A DNA stretch of 64,000 bases from Pseudomonadota bacterium (GCA_023423895.1 JAFAER010000106.1:1-64000), one strand, 5' to 3'. Counted from the first letter of the stretch, positions 51,156 to 60,471 are shown. Notes: generated from the letters alone by a model not told the origin. Numbers and translations: made by a program.

Positions 51156-51432
51156 GGACTCGACGAGAAGGATCTCACCGTCCGCGGTCGCGGGTCAATC
51201 GCCCGATCTGCCCGGAGTCGACCGCGCCCTCGACTCTGAAACGGAACGCGACGGCTGAGTCGTGCGCACATGGCGCACGGCGCACGGCGCGCGGCGCGCG
51301 GCGCGCGGATCGAGAGCGAGCGCTCCGCGCTACATGTGCGACGGCACCCGCGACATCGTTCGCGGGCCGTCCGACTTCGTTGCGCGACGTTTGTGCACAC
51401 GCGTATCCTCCAGTCGGCTTCGCGGAGGAAGG
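51156..51432. other. Divergent intergenic region
   Basis: 277 bp between the kinase and the next rightward gene. Near 51270-51300 there is a run of short GCGCACGGC/GCGCGGC direct repeats of the simple-sequence kind. GGAGGAAGG just before 51433 is the binding site of the next gene. No promoter pair was recognised. Confidence 0.4.
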
Positions 51433-52527
51433 ATGGCGATGGCGCGAGCAGGTGGCGACGTTCGCGAGAACGATCGCAAGAACGCGGTCACGAGGTTCTG
51501 CTTGGCGATGGAGGAGCATCGCCGGACGGAAGCGGGGCGAGTCCGGACCGCACGGGAGATGGTCGACTTCTTCTTCCCGCGCGCGCAGGGCACGGCAGAA
51601 GATCGGATCTTCCGGCACATCCCACCGGAGGTCCGCGGACCGATCGTGTCGGGGTGGGGCGTGCGTGGTGCCAAGTCGGCCGTTCGCGACGACGACGAGA
51701 AGATCCGTCACGTCGTCTGTGATGCGCTCGCTGCCGGCGACATCGACGAGGCCATGTTCGAAGAGGGCGTCGCCGCACAGATCCTCATCGACTGGGCGCC
51801 GCTGCCGGAGTGGTGGACCTTCTGGCGGACGGGCAAGCTCACGGGCGTCGCGATCCAGAAGGCGCTCGCCGTGGCGCGGGAGCTCGCCCTGTTCGACGAT
51901 CGCTGGTTTCTCCAGAACGTCGAAGGCCGCGGTGGGAAGCTGAAGGGCACCGATACGCTTTGCGACACGCTCTCCAAAGACCAGATCGTCGCGTGGCTCC
52001 GGAAGGTGCACGAGTCCGGTGACGGCTCGCCCGCCGGGCTCGTCAATGCGCTCGGCTGGGAGACCATCCTTTCGAAGACATCCCAGGAGGCGCTGCTCTT
52101 CGCGCTCGATGCGCTTGCGAGGAAGATCGGCCTCGTTCCGACAGTGACCGCCACGTCCACGTCCACGACCACGGCCACGGCGACGACCACGACGGCGACG
52201 GTCACCACGGCGAGCGGCGGACCGGCGGCGCCCACCGAGATGCCGCGGGGAGATGACGAGAACATCGCCATCCCCCAGATCCCCGGGCTCGCGACGCCGA
52301 AGCTCGACGACCCCGCTTCGCTCGCCGAAGCGCGGGCGGCGATGCTCTCCACGCTCGGCAACGATACGAGCGCATCGGCCGATTGGGTGCCGAGAGGTCC
52401 TGCGCCGTCCGGCACGATGCTCACGGCGGACGAGGCGCCCATCTCGTTTCGCGAGATCGAGCCCGCCGAGGAGAAGGTGAAGATGCAGCCGCCGCCCATG
52501 CCGCCGACCCGCAAGGGGCTGTTCTGA
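51433..52527 (+). CDS. Hypothetical protein with Thr-rich linker
   Basis: A 364-residue protein with a strong ribosome binding site (GGAGGAAGG, 3 nt spacing) before ATG 51433. The first 230 residues are helical and conserved-looking (MVDFFFPRAQGTAEDRIFRHIPPEVR, WTFWRTGKLTGVAIQKALAVAR). Then comes a Thr-rich tract (TATSTSTTTATATTTTATVT) coded by repeated ACG/ACC codons, and an acidic Pro-rich end. There is no signal peptide or known domain. Function unknown; the layout resembles other large myxobacterial cytoplasmic proteins of unknown role. Confidence 0.72.
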   Translation: MAMARAGGDVRENDRKNAVTRFCLAMEEHRRTEAGRVRTAREMVDFFFPRAQGTAEDRIFRHIPPEVRGPIVSGWGVRGAKSAVRDDDEKIRHVVCDALAAGDIDEAMFEEGVAAQILIDWAPLPEWWTFWRTGKLTGVAIQKALAVARELALFDDRWFLQNVEGRGGKLKGTDTLCDTLSKDQIVAWLRKVHESGDGSPAGLVNALGWETILSKTSQEALLFALDALARKIGLVPTVTATSTSTTTATATTTTATVTTASGGPAAPTEMPRGDDENIAIPQIPGLATPKLDDPASLAEARAAMLSTLGNDTSASADWVPRGPAPSGTMLTADEAPISFREIEPAEEKVKMQPPPMPPTRKGLF

Positions 52528-52611
52528 TCGGCTGAGCTCGGAGGAGCGACCACGGGCGGCCGGATGCCGAACGCGACGCGGCAGCTCGCGGTCGCAACGG
52601 ACGAGCTTGAT

Positions 52612-53139
52612 TCAGACGAGGCGAATCGCGCGCAGCGCGACCAGGCGCTCGACGACGCCGACGAGCTCGTCGTGGTCCATTCCGCAGACGTCGATGAGCG
52701 TCCGAAGATCGGTCGCGCCGTCGACGTGCGAGAGGACGAAGCCCGCGCGGTGGTCGAGCGGCAGCGTCATGAGCTCGCGGTCGGAGACGGCCCGCTCCGG
52801 CACCGCCGTCATCGCCATCCTCGGCCTCGGCGTGGGGATCCCTTCTTCGGGATCTTCTTCGACGAAGCCCGGCTCGCGTGCAGTCGCGCCCGCGAAGGAT
52901 GCCGTGGTTGATGCGGCGGAAGGCGAGGGCGTGGGCCCGGAGCGCGGCGGGACGAACCGCTGCGTCTCGGCTTCCTCGTCCTCGAGCTCCCAGCGACGCC
53001 GCATCTGACTCGTCATCGAGTTCGACTGCGGATCGGGCGGCGGCTCGTTCGTGGGTGACGGCGTACGTCGCCGCGGGAGCATGCCACTCCGCTTGTCGGG
53101 CGAATCGCTGACGGGACGCACGCCCTTCGCTCGATCCAA
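52612..53139 (-). CDS. Hypothetical protein with winged-helix-like C-terminal domain
   Basis: A 175-residue protein with a TTG start at 53139, supported by AAAGGAAG eight bases upstream. Residues 1-110 are Pro/Ser/Arg-rich and probably disordered. The last 60 residues (MTLPLDHRAGFVLSHVDGAT, LRTLIDVCGMDHDELVGVVE, RLVALRAIRL) resemble a small helical domain found at the ends of many myxobacterial proteins and similar to PqqD-like or winged-helix folds. Function unknown. The start would be different if TTG were not used; the next in-frame ATG is 19 codons on. Confidence 0.6.
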   Translation of the reverse strand: MDRAKGVRPVSDSPDKRSGMLPRRRTPSPTNEPPPDPQSNSMTSQMRRRWELEDEEAETQRFVPPRSGPTPSPSAASTTASFAGATAREPGFVEEDPEEGIPTPRPRMAMTAVPERAVSDRELMTLPLDHRAGFVLSHVDGATDLRTLIDVCGMDHDELVGVVERLVALRAIRLV

Positions 53140-53421
53140 GAAGTCTTCCTTTCGGTCGCCTGGTCTCGTCCGTCCCCGCTTTTGGATGATTCGCCTCGTT
53201 TGGCGGAGCCGTCAATCTCGGAGAAAGGTGCACGTTTTGGCTACACGCAGCGGCGTCCGCCCGTAGCGGCATCGGCCGCTGGACCCGTTGCCGCGCGCAG
53301 TGGCCTGAGGCCGCGTGTCTCAGCTGCACGTGTCGACGACGTGAACGGACGGAGGCACGGCGGCTGCTTGTTCGACGGTGTGGCTCAGCACTCGGCTTCC
53401 GGCAAACATCCAGAGAGCGGC
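53140..53421. other. Divergent intergenic region
   Basis: 282 bp between the TTG of the protein at 52612 and the permease. Nothing gene-like was supported; the upstream open frame of the permease (from 53182) is Arg/Gly-rich. Confidence 0.35.
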
Positions 53422-54612
53422 GTGACGCGTGCGTCGATGAGCACATCGCTTCCCGGACTGCCGGAGCCCGCGCCGTACGTCGTGAAGACTCGGAAGTGGG
53501 CGCTCGTCGCGGTCGTCATCGCGTCGTTCGTTGCTGCCGCGATGGTGGCAGCCCCGCTCTGGATCGCGATCGCGCTCGGCGGCGTGACCGCGATCTCGGT
53601 GCAGCGCCCCTACAAGATCCTGTGCCGGAAGCTCGGGGGACGTTCGAGCTGGGCGGCTGGCATCGTGACGTTGCTCTCCGGGCTCATCCTCGCCTTTGCG
53701 GGGTCATCCATCGTCGTCGCGCTCACGAACGAGCTGATGAAGCTTGTGAGCCAGTTCAACGCGCACGGGGCGTCCGGATCGCTCGCGGGGCTCATCGGCG
53801 AGCGTCCGACCCAGGCCATCGAACATCTCGGCATCGACACCACGAAGCTCTACGCCTGGGCTCAGCGCGAGCTGTCCGCGGCCGCGAGCTTCGCCGCGAC
53901 GACGGCGGCGCTCGTGGTTCGGACGACGAGTGAAGCGCTGCTCGGTCTCGTCGTCGCGCTGCTGACGATGTATTACATGCTCATCGAAGGGGCCGGCCTG
54001 GCGCGCCGAATCGAGCGCATTGCTCCACTCGAGCCACGGCACACGAGAGCCCTGCTCGTCGAAGCACGCGAGGTCGCCCGCACCGCGTTCATCGGCACGA
54101 TCGCGACCGCCATCGTCCAAGGGATCCTCGGAGGGATCGGCTACGCGGCGCTTGGTGTTCCGCAGCCGGTGCTCTGGGCGGTTGCGACCGCGCTAGCGTC
54201 GTTCCTGCCCGTCATCGGGACGTTGATCGTGTGGGTTCCCATCTCGGGCTACCTCCTCGTGGAGGGGCATCCCGTGCGCGCGATCATCATGGTCGCCTGG
54301 GGGATCCTCGTCATCACGTCGCTCGCGGACTACGTCATCCGTCCGCGCATCGTCGGCGGACGCGGCCACGGTCATCCGCTGCTGACGTTGATCGCCCTGC
54401 TCGGCGGCATCGAGGTGTTCGGGCTCGCCGGGCTCATCATCGCGCCGATCATCATGAGCGTCTTCGTGGCCGCGTTCCGCCTCTACGAGCGGGAGGTCCG
54501 CACGGGCGGCCTCCTCGCTGCGCCGGCCGACGAGGCTCCGCCTGCGTCCTCTCCAGCGGCGGACACCGCGCGACGCGAGGGCCCACGCTCGCCCGCGCCG
54601 AGCGCGACGTGA
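53422..54612 (+). CDS. AI-2E family (PerM/TqsA-like) membrane protein
   Basis: A 396-residue inner-membrane protein with about eight hydrophobic segments: paired helices at the start (WALVAVVIASFVAAAMVAAP), a soluble helical middle (about 115-190), then PVLWAVATALASFLPVIGTLI with the family's F-x-P-V-I-G motif, ADYVIRPRIVGGRGHGHPLL and GLAGLIIAPIIMSVF. Members include TqsA and Na+/H+ antiporter-like proteins. An exact substrate is unknown. GTG 53422 with AGAGAG upstream is used; the ATG at 53437 is five codons in and equally possible. A disordered acidic tail ends the protein. Confidence 0.92.
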   Translation: MTRASMSTSLPGLPEPAPYVVKTRKWALVAVVIASFVAAAMVAAPLWIAIALGGVTAISVQRPYKILCRKLGGRSSWAAGIVTLLSGLILAFAGSSIVVALTNELMKLVSQFNAHGASGSLAGLIGERPTQAIEHLGIDTTKLYAWAQRELSAAASFAATTAALVVRTTSEALLGLVVALLTMYYMLIEGAGLARRIERIAPLEPRHTRALLVEAREVARTAFIGTIATAIVQGILGGIGYAALGVPQPVLWAVATALASFLPVIGTLIVWVPISGYLLVEGHPVRAIIMVAWGILVITSLADYVIRPRIVGGRGHGHPLLTLIALLGGIEVFGLAGLIIAPIIMSVFVAAFRLYEREVRTGGLLAAPADEAPPASSPAADTARREGPRSPAPSAT

Positions 54613-54719
54613 GTGTGCGGCGAACGTGCAATCGTGGTGCAATGTCTCATTGACGGACGCGGACGACGTCGACTTCGCGGGAAAACCGCCCGTCTGCGCT
54701 CGAAGCGGCACGGTCCGGG

Positions 54720-55883
54720 GTGTGCTTGTGCTCCGTGGCCCTCGGCACCGCGACCCTTTCGAAGGACGAAGAGAGAGCGTTCGCGGTCGAACGTCACGAA
54801 GGTGAGCTTCGTCTGCAGGGCGAGCTCAGGATGCCGGACGCCGCGGCGATATGGCGCGAGCTTCATCGCACGACCGACGAGCTGAAGCGTGGTCGGCTCA
54901 CGATCGATCTCTCCGACGCGCAAACGATCGACGGCGCGGTCATGGCGCTCGTCGTTGCGCTCCGCACGGACCTCGCCGCGCGCGGCGTCCGCACGGAGCT
55001 CGCCGGCGTGCCGGAACATCTGCGCTCGCTCGTCGAGCTCTACGAGGCCGACGCCGAGCCGCCGAAGAAGCGGAGACGACGCAAGCCCGAGAGCGTCGTC
55101 GAGCAGGTCGGGCGAGCGACGTACGCGATGCTCGACGAGCTCAAGGCCGTCGTCTCGTTCTTCGGCGAGATGGTCATCGCGCTCGCGGGCCTCGTCCGGC
55201 ATCCGCGATCGGGCCACTGGAAGGAGCTGCCACCGTTGCTCGAGCGGACCGGGGCCGACGCGCTTCCGATCGTGGCGCTCATCAACTTCCTCCTCGGCTT
55301 CGTGATGGCATATCAGTCCGCGCGTCAGCTCAAGATGTACGGCGCGAACCTGTACGTCGCGGACCTCGTCGGAATTTCGGTCACACGCGAGCTCGCCCCG
55401 CTGATGACCGCCATCATCGTGTGTGGTCGATCGGGCGCCGCCTTCGCCGCCGAGATCGGATCGATGAAGGTATCGGAGGAGGTCGACGCCCTGCGAACGC
55501 TCGGCCTCCGCCCGTTTGCGTGGCTCGTCGTCCCGCGCGTGCTCGCGCTGCTCATCGTCGTCCCTGCGCTCACGATCATCGGTGACCTGATCGGCATCCT
55601 CGGCGGCCTCGTCGTGGCCGTGACGAGCCTCGACGTGACGATCCGGGCGTACTTCGTCGAGACGACGACGTCCGTGCAGCTTTGGGACGTCCAGCACGGG
55701 CTCATCAAGAGCGGTGCGTTCGCTCTCGCGATCGGCCTCATCGCCTGCCAGCAAGGATTCGCGGCTTCAGGCGGCGCCGAGGGCGTCGGACGGCGGACCA
55801 CCGCGACGGTCGTGACGTCGCTGTTCGCGCTCGTCGTCCTCGATGCGCTCTTCACCGTCATGTTCAGGATGCTCGGACGATGA
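54720..55883 (+). CDS. mlaE: MlaE-type ABC permease with N-terminal STAS domain
   Basis: A 387-residue inner-membrane permease of MCE/Mla transporters, which move phospholipids between inner and outer membranes. About 110 N-terminal residues form a STAS-like (MlaB-type) domain with KRGRLTIDLSDAQTIDGAVMALVV, fused to an MlaE permease with five or six segments, including ALINFLLGFVMAYQSARQLK, ELAPLMTAIIVCGRSGAAFAAE and MKVSEEVDALRTLG, which are MlaE hallmarks. MlaB and MlaE are separate in E. coli, so this is a natural fusion. The next three genes complete the transporter, with short overlaps. Start GTG 54720 is the first in frame. Confidence 0.95.
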   Translation: MCLCSVALGTATLSKDEERAFAVERHEGELRLQGELRMPDAAAIWRELHRTTDELKRGRLTIDLSDAQTIDGAVMALVVALRTDLAARGVRTELAGVPEHLRSLVELYEADAEPPKKRRRRKPESVVEQVGRATYAMLDELKAVVSFFGEMVIALAGLVRHPRSGHWKELPPLLERTGADALPIVALINFLLGFVMAYQSARQLKMYGANLYVADLVGISVTRELAPLMTAIIVCGRSGAAFAAEIGSMKVSEEVDALRTLGLRPFAWLVVPRVLALLIVVPALTIIGDLIGILGGLVVAVTSLDVTIRAYFVETTTSVQLWDVQHGLIKSGAFALAIGLIACQQGFAASGGAEGVGRRTTATVVTSLFALVVLDALFTVMFRMLGR

Positions 55884-56815
55884 TGCCGCACACACAGCGC
55901 CACGAGCTCCGTGAGGAACGGTCATCGGCTGCCAGGGCCAGCGCGGGCGACGCGCGGCGGAGGAAGAAGCGCGAGCTCGACGACGCCCCGAGGATCATCG
56001 GGGTGCGCGATCTCACGATGGGATGGGGCGACGTCGTCCTCCAGAAAGACCTGTCGTTCGACGTGAAGCAGGGCGAGATCTTCGGGATCCTCGGCGGGAG
56101 CGGCTCCGGGAAATCGACGCTTCTCCGGTTCCTCATCGGGCTGGAGCCCGTGATGAAGGGAAGCGTCTGCGTCGACGGGCTCGAGAACATCGACCTCGAC
56201 GAGGGGAAGCCGCCCTTCGGCGTGATGTTCCAGGCGGGGGCGCTCTTCGGATCGTTGACGGTCGGCGAGAACGTCGAGCTCCCGCTCGAGGAGTGGACCG
56301 ACCTGCCCGCCGACGCGATCACGGCGGTCGCGAAGGCGAAGCTGCGCCTCGTCGGTCTCGACGGCGCCTACGGGAAGTTCCCGAGCGAGCTGTCGGGCGG
56401 CATGAAGAAGCGGGCGGCGATCGCCAGGGCGCTCGCCCTCGAGCCGAAGCTCGTCTTCTTCGACGAGCCGAGCGCGGGCCTCGATCCGATCACGTCCGCG
56501 GAGCTCGACGACCTGATCTTGACCCTGAACGAGTCGCTCGGGCTCACCGTCGTCATCGTCACGCACGAGCTCGAGAGCATCTTCCGCATCGTCGACCGCG
56601 CGATCATGCTCGACAAGGCCAGCAAGTCGATCATCGCGAACGGCAATCCTCACGACCTCGCGCGCAGCGACGACGCTCGCGTGAGCGCCTTCTTCAACCG
56701 GCAGCCGACGCGCGGCGAAGAGAGCGAACCACTCACATCGACGGGCGAAGGCCCGCCGTCGTCGACGGGCGAAGGCCCGCCGTCGTCGTCGGCCGAAGAC
56801 CCGAGCCTCACCTGA
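55880..56815 (+). CDS. mlaF: MlaF-type ABC transporter ATPase with repetitive C-terminal tail
   Basis: A 311-residue ATPase whose start overlaps the stop of mlaE (ATGA). Core motifs: Walker A GGSGSGKST (near residue 73), Q-loop GVMFQAGALFGSLTV, ABC signature LSGGMKKR, Walker B LVFFDEPSAGLDP and H-loop THELES. The sequence FGSLTV and ERMKKRAAIARAL type region match MlaF. About 40 extra N-terminal residues are highly charged, and the tail carries a repeated STGEGPPS unit. It powers the lipid transfer by the MlaE permease and the MlaD substrate-binding protein. Confidence 0.96.
   Translation: MMPHTQRHELREERSSAARASAGDARRRKKRELDDAPRIIGVRDLTMGWGDVVLQKDLSFDVKQGEIFGILGGSGSGKSTLLRFLIGLEPVMKGSVCVDGLENIDLDEGKPPFGVMFQAGALFGSLTVGENVELPLEEWTDLPADAITAVAKAKLRLVGLDGAYGKFPSELSGGMKKRAAIARALALEPKLVFFDEPSAGLDPITSAELDDLILTLNESLGLTVVIVTHELESIFRIVDRAIMLDKASKSIIANGNPHDLARSDDARVSAFFNRQPTRGEESEPLTSTGEGPPSSTGEGPPSSSAEDPSLT
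56738..56785 (+). repeat. Two exact 24-bp tandem repeats in the mlaF 3' end
   Basis: A 24-bp unit TCGACGGGCGAAGGCCCGCC... occurs twice without change and a third copy is degenerate. Each encodes STGEGPPS. The exact identity points to recent slippage or duplication. Confidence 0.8.
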
Positions 56816-56823
56816 GAAAAGCC

Positions 56824-57819
56824 ATGGCAGCACCCACCAACCACTTCAAGCTCGGTCTCTTCGTCATCCTCGCCATCGCCGCCACGATCACGACAGCGAT
56901 CGCGCTCGGTGCCCAGAGCATGAAGAAGGACACCGTCCGGTACCACACGTACTTCAACGAGTCCGTTCAGGGGCTGGACATCGGCTCCCCCGTGAAGTTT
57001 CGCGGCGTCACGATCGGGTTCGTGTCGGCGATCGAGATCGCGCCGGACCATCGCCACGTCGACGTCGTCCAGGAGCTCGACACGGAGGACATCGAGCGGA
57101 TGGGCCTCACGGACGGCGACGGGCACGATCGGGGCGGCAAGTCGAAGGCCAGGTTCTTCGTGCCGCCGGACCTCCGCGCGCAGCTCGGGTCGCAGGGCAT
57201 CACCGGCGTGAAGTTCGTCTCGATCGACTTCTTCGATCCGAAGACGAACCCGCCGCCGCAGCTCTCGTTCGACGTCCCGGAGCAGTACATCCCGGCGGCG
57301 CCGAGCATGATGAAGAACCTCGAGGACACCGTCACGAAGGCGATGGACAAGCTGCCCGAGCTCGTCGACGCGGTCGTCGCGATCACGAGCCGCGTCGATC
57401 GCATGGTCGCGCAGCTCGAGAAGGACGACGTCACCGGCAAGGCCGCGCAGACGCTCACGCACGCCGATCAGGTGCTCACCGACCTCAGCGTGACGATGAA
57501 GAAGATCGATCGCGCGCAGCTCCCCGACAAGGCGGGGACCGCCCTCGAAGACGTGTCGAAGGCCGTCGCAAAGCTCAACAACGTGCTCGACCGGATCGAC
57601 GGTGACGACGGCCTCGTCGCCAGCGTCCGCCGAGCATCGGACGCATTCGGTACGCTCGGAAAGGGCGCCGGCTCGACGACGCGCGAGCTCGATCAAACGT
57701 TGCGAGAGGTGCGCGAGGCCGCCGAGAGCATACGGGTGCTCGCGGAGACGCTCGAGCGCGATCCCGACATGTTCCTCAAGGGGCGGGCGAAGGCGAAGTC
57801 CGGAGGGCAGGAGAAATGA
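56824..57819 (+). CDS. mlaD: MlaD-type MCE domain protein
   Basis: A 331-residue periplasmic protein anchored by one N-terminal segment (KLGLFVILAIAATITTAIAL). The MCE domain (about 38-165) has YFNESVQGLDIGSPVKFRGVTIG, a family signature, and ITGVKFVSIDFF. After it comes a long coiled helical tail (about 165-331) with repeats of EDVSKAVAKLNNVLDRI type. Homologues form hexamers around a lipid channel. GAGAAAAG precedes the ATG and the gene is 8 bp from the mlaF stop, in the same operon. Confidence 0.95.
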   Translation: MAAPTNHFKLGLFVILAIAATITTAIALGAQSMKKDTVRYHTYFNESVQGLDIGSPVKFRGVTIGFVSAIEIAPDHRHVDVVQELDTEDIERMGLTDGDGHDRGGKSKARFFVPPDLRAQLGSQGITGVKFVSIDFFDPKTNPPPQLSFDVPEQYIPAAPSMMKNLEDTVTKAMDKLPELVDAVVAITSRVDRMVAQLEKDDVTGKAAQTLTHADQVLTDLSVTMKKIDRAQLPDKAGTALEDVSKAVAKLNNVLDRIDGDDGLVASVRRASDAFGTLGKGAGSTTRELDQTLREVREAAESIRVLAETLERDPDMFLKGRAKAKSGGQEK

Positions 57820-58445
57820 AGACGCGCGCGACGTGCCGCATGGCTCTCACGATTCTGGCGGCGAGCTTGCTCGCTGGCTGCGCCTTGACCTCGAAGGGCG
57901 ATGCGCTCGCGGTCCGCTACTTCGATCCGGAGACGGCGCGGCCGCGGATCACGAGCGCCGCCCAGCCCGCGACGCAGGGGCAAGGGATGGCGGTTGAGCT
58001 CGGGCGGGTCTCGTCCGGCATCAACCTCCGCGAGAAGATCGTCTACCGCGATGCTGCGTTCGAGGTGGGCTTCTACGACGACAAGCGCTGGACGGAGCGG
58101 CCGGAGGTGTACGTCCGGCGCGAGCTCGCGCGAAAGCTCTTCGAGGAGCGCGGGATGCGGCGCGCGCTGGCAGGGCAGGCGCCCGTCCTCGAGGTGGAGG
58201 TCGTCGCGTTCGAGGAGCTCCGCGGTCCGCCGTCCGCCGCGCACATCCAGCTCCGCATCCTCGTCCACGACGATCGCGATGCGATCCTCGAGAAGACGAT
58301 CACGGCCGACCGGCCCGTGGCCCCGGGTGCGAAGGGCTTCGACGGTCTCGTCCAGGCCATGGCGCAGGCGCTCGACGCCGCGACCGACCAGGTCGCGAAC
58401 GAGGTCGCAGGCGCGATGACGGCGCAGCCGCAGCCGGCTCCGTGA
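57816..58445 (+). CDS. ABC-type transport auxiliary lipoprotein (PqiC/YmbA-like)
   Basis: A 209-residue lipoprotein whose ATG overlaps the mlaD stop. Signal peptide and lipobox LLAGCAL; then a domain with ALAVRYFDPETARPRI, VELGRVSSGINLREKIVYRD, and FYDDKRWTERPEVYVRREL, which is the pattern of the PqiC/ABC-transport auxiliary family. It would be on the outer membrane, facing the periplasm, helping lipid transfer by the Mla/MCE complex. It is the last gene of the operon. Confidence 0.9.
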   Translation: MKTRATCRMALTILAASLLAGCALTSKGDALAVRYFDPETARPRITSAAQPATQGQGMAVELGRVSSGINLREKIVYRDAAFEVGFYDDKRWTERPEVYVRRELARKLFEERGMRRALAGQAPVLEVEVVAFEELRGPPSAAHIQLRILVHDDRDAILEKTITADRPVAPGAKGFDGLVQAMAQALDAATDQVANEVAGAMTAQPQPAP

Positions 58446-58512
58446 AGCACGAGACCGCGCGACGACGGCGGCCCGCTCGCAATGACGAACGAGGCCGCCG
58501 CCGAACGAGCGG

Positions 58513-60225
58513 CTACTTCTTCGTATCGAGCTCGACAGGCGACGTCGCGGTCGTCGGCTCGATCGACGCGACGTCCTCGTCCTCGGCCGCGTTCTTTTTG
58601 CTCGGCTCCGTGCGCGGCGGCGGCTCGACCATCACGACGGGCGGAGGCTTCCTGGAGTTCACGGGTTCCGCGCCACGGTTCGAGACGGGGACCTCACCTT
58701 GCGACGGGGGGGCCGAGTGACGCGACCGCAGCGTCCGTCGGATGAGCAGCTCCACGTCGTCGGCGTTGACCGGTTTGACGAGGAAGGCATCGGCGCCGAT
58801 CGCCGAAAGGCGCTGCCACTCGCGCGGCCCGCCAGCAGCGGTGAGCACGATGATGGGGGTTCGCTGGCTGGCGTCGAGCGATCGGAGCAGAAGCGTGAGC
58901 TTGCCGCCGTCGATCTCCGGCATCTCGAGGTCCACGAGGACGACGGAATACGGCTGGCTCTCGAACGCTGCGAGGGCCTCGACGCCGTCACCTACCTGGT
59001 CGATCTGCGCGTGCGGGAACCGTGTGCGGAGCGAGTCGCCGATGATCGTGCGCCAGTCCGGGTCGTCGTCCGCGATGAGGATCCGTTCGGGCTCGCGCGT
59101 TCCGCTGTGCTCGGCGAGGAGCGCCCGCCGGAAAGCGCCGACCGACGCGTAGCGACGATGCGGATCTTTGGCGATCGCACGAAGGATGATCTCGTCGTAG
59201 CCGGGCGGAAGATCCGGCCGGTACGTGCTCGGCGGAGCAGCATCCTGAAGCACGTGTTGCGAGAGGACGTTCATGTCCGTCGCGCCGAGGAACGGCGGTC
59301 GGCCGGTGAACAGCTCGTAGGCGAGGCAGCCGAGAGCGTAGATGTCCCGGCGGTCGGCGAGGTCGGCGCTCTCTTCTTCTGCCAGCGCCGCCTCCGGTGC
59401 CATGTAGAGCGCGCTGCCGACGACGACGTTCGCGCTCTCGACGGACTCGAGGATGCGCGCGACGCCGAGGTCGCCGACGCGGACACGGCCGCTGTCCTCG
59501 AGAAGGAGGTTCGAAGGCTTGATGTCGCGATGCACCGTCTGCGAGGCGTGAATGGCTTCGACGCCCAGGCACGCTTGATCGAGGATCCGGACGGCCTCGT
59601 CGATGTCGGGGGGAGTGTCGGCCGGTCGCGAACGGAGCCAGTGTTCGACCGTGCGGCCCTCGACGTACTCCATGACGAAGTACGGCACGGCGCCGTGCTC
59701 ACCGAATGCGTACACGTGTACGACGTTCGGATGGGAGACGCGCGCCATGGCCCGCGCCTCGTTGTCGAAGAACGTTCGCATCTCGGGGAACGCGAAGAGC
59801 TCGGGCTTGATCAGCTTGATCGCGACTCTCCGGTCGAGGCGCTCGTCGTGCGCGAGCGCGACGACACCCATTCCGCCGATGCCGAGCGTGCGCTCGATCC
59901 TGTAAGTGCGATCCACGACGTCGCCGGGCTTCAAGCCGACGGAGGCGAGGGACTCGTCCTGAACGCGCTCGACGACGGCGCTCACGGGCGGCTCAGGCCG
60001 CGGAGCACGCGAAACGTCCTGGGTCGGCGCCGCTGCGTCGGTCGGCATCCATTCCGCGACCGTGGGCGCAAGAGCACGGATGACCGCCGCCGGATGCGGT
60101 GCCTTCGGTACGATTCGGTTGGCGGCCGCTGCCGGCGGCCGCGACGAGGGGGTCTCGGCGAGTAGCTGTGACCCACCCGTCTTTGCGGTACCGACCGTTC
60201 GCCCCTCCGGCCCGGTGCCCTTCAT
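58513..60225 (-). CDS. Ser/Thr protein kinase fused to a response regulator receiver
   Basis: A 570-residue protein from ATG 60225, chosen because GAAGGAG lies 8 bases upstream. N-terminal linker (about 1-95), then a Pkn-type kinase (about 100-365) with LGIGGMGVVALA, VAIKLIKPE, HRDIKPSN and YMAPEA; the metal-binding DFG is replaced by DLG (VRVGDLGVAR), which keeps the Asp. Next comes a receiver (about 375-500) with ILIADDDPDW, phospho-acceptor in VVLVDLEMPEI, and Lys in FLVKPVN. The Pro/Glu tail is disordered. Input from a His kinase on the receiver may control the Ser/Thr kinase, or the reverse. Confidence 0.92.
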   Translation of the reverse strand: MKGTGPEGRTVGTAKTGGSQLLAETPSSRPPAAAANRIVPKAPHPAAVIRALAPTVAEWMPTDAAAPTQDVSRAPRPEPPVSAVVERVQDESLASVGLKPGDVVDRTYRIERTLGIGGMGVVALAHDERLDRRVAIKLIKPELFAFPEMRTFFDNEARAMARVSHPNVVHVYAFGEHGAVPYFVMEYVEGRTVEHWLRSRPADTPPDIDEAVRILDQACLGVEAIHASQTVHRDIKPSNLLLEDSGRVRVGDLGVARILESVESANVVVGSALYMAPEAALAEEESADLADRRDIYALGCLAYELFTGRPPFLGATDMNVLSQHVLQDAAPPSTYRPDLPPGYDEIILRAIAKDPHRRYASVGAFRRALLAEHSGTREPERILIADDDPDWRTIIGDSLRTRFPHAQIDQVGDGVEALAAFESQPYSVVLVDLEMPEIDGGKLTLLLRSLDASQRTPIIVLTAAGGPREWQRLSAIGADAFLVKPVNADDVELLIRRTLRSRHSAPPSQGEVPVSNRGAEPVNSRKPPPVVMVEPPPRTEPSKKNAAEDEDVASIEPTTATSPVELDTKK

Positions 60226-60471
60226 GAGGAAGCTCCTTCGCATGGCCGTCGGATGACGGCGCATCCGAGCCGGAGCACGTGACGTACCAAGGGCAGGTTC
60301 AGCAATTCATCGGTGCGTCGCGTGGCGAACGCCCGCACCGAAGGGGCGCGGCTGCGCAGACCTGCCACGCCTGAGGCGGCCCACACCAAGCCGGGCAGCG
60401 ACAAAACGTCACGGATGGGACAGGCCTGACGCAGCCAACGGTCGTACTGGTCGTGCTCGAGCGGCGGGCTC
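60226..60471. other. Intergenic region
   Basis: 246 bp between two minus-strand genes; open frames seen in it are Arg-rich shadows. No hairpin or promoter pair was recognised. Confidence 0.35.
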
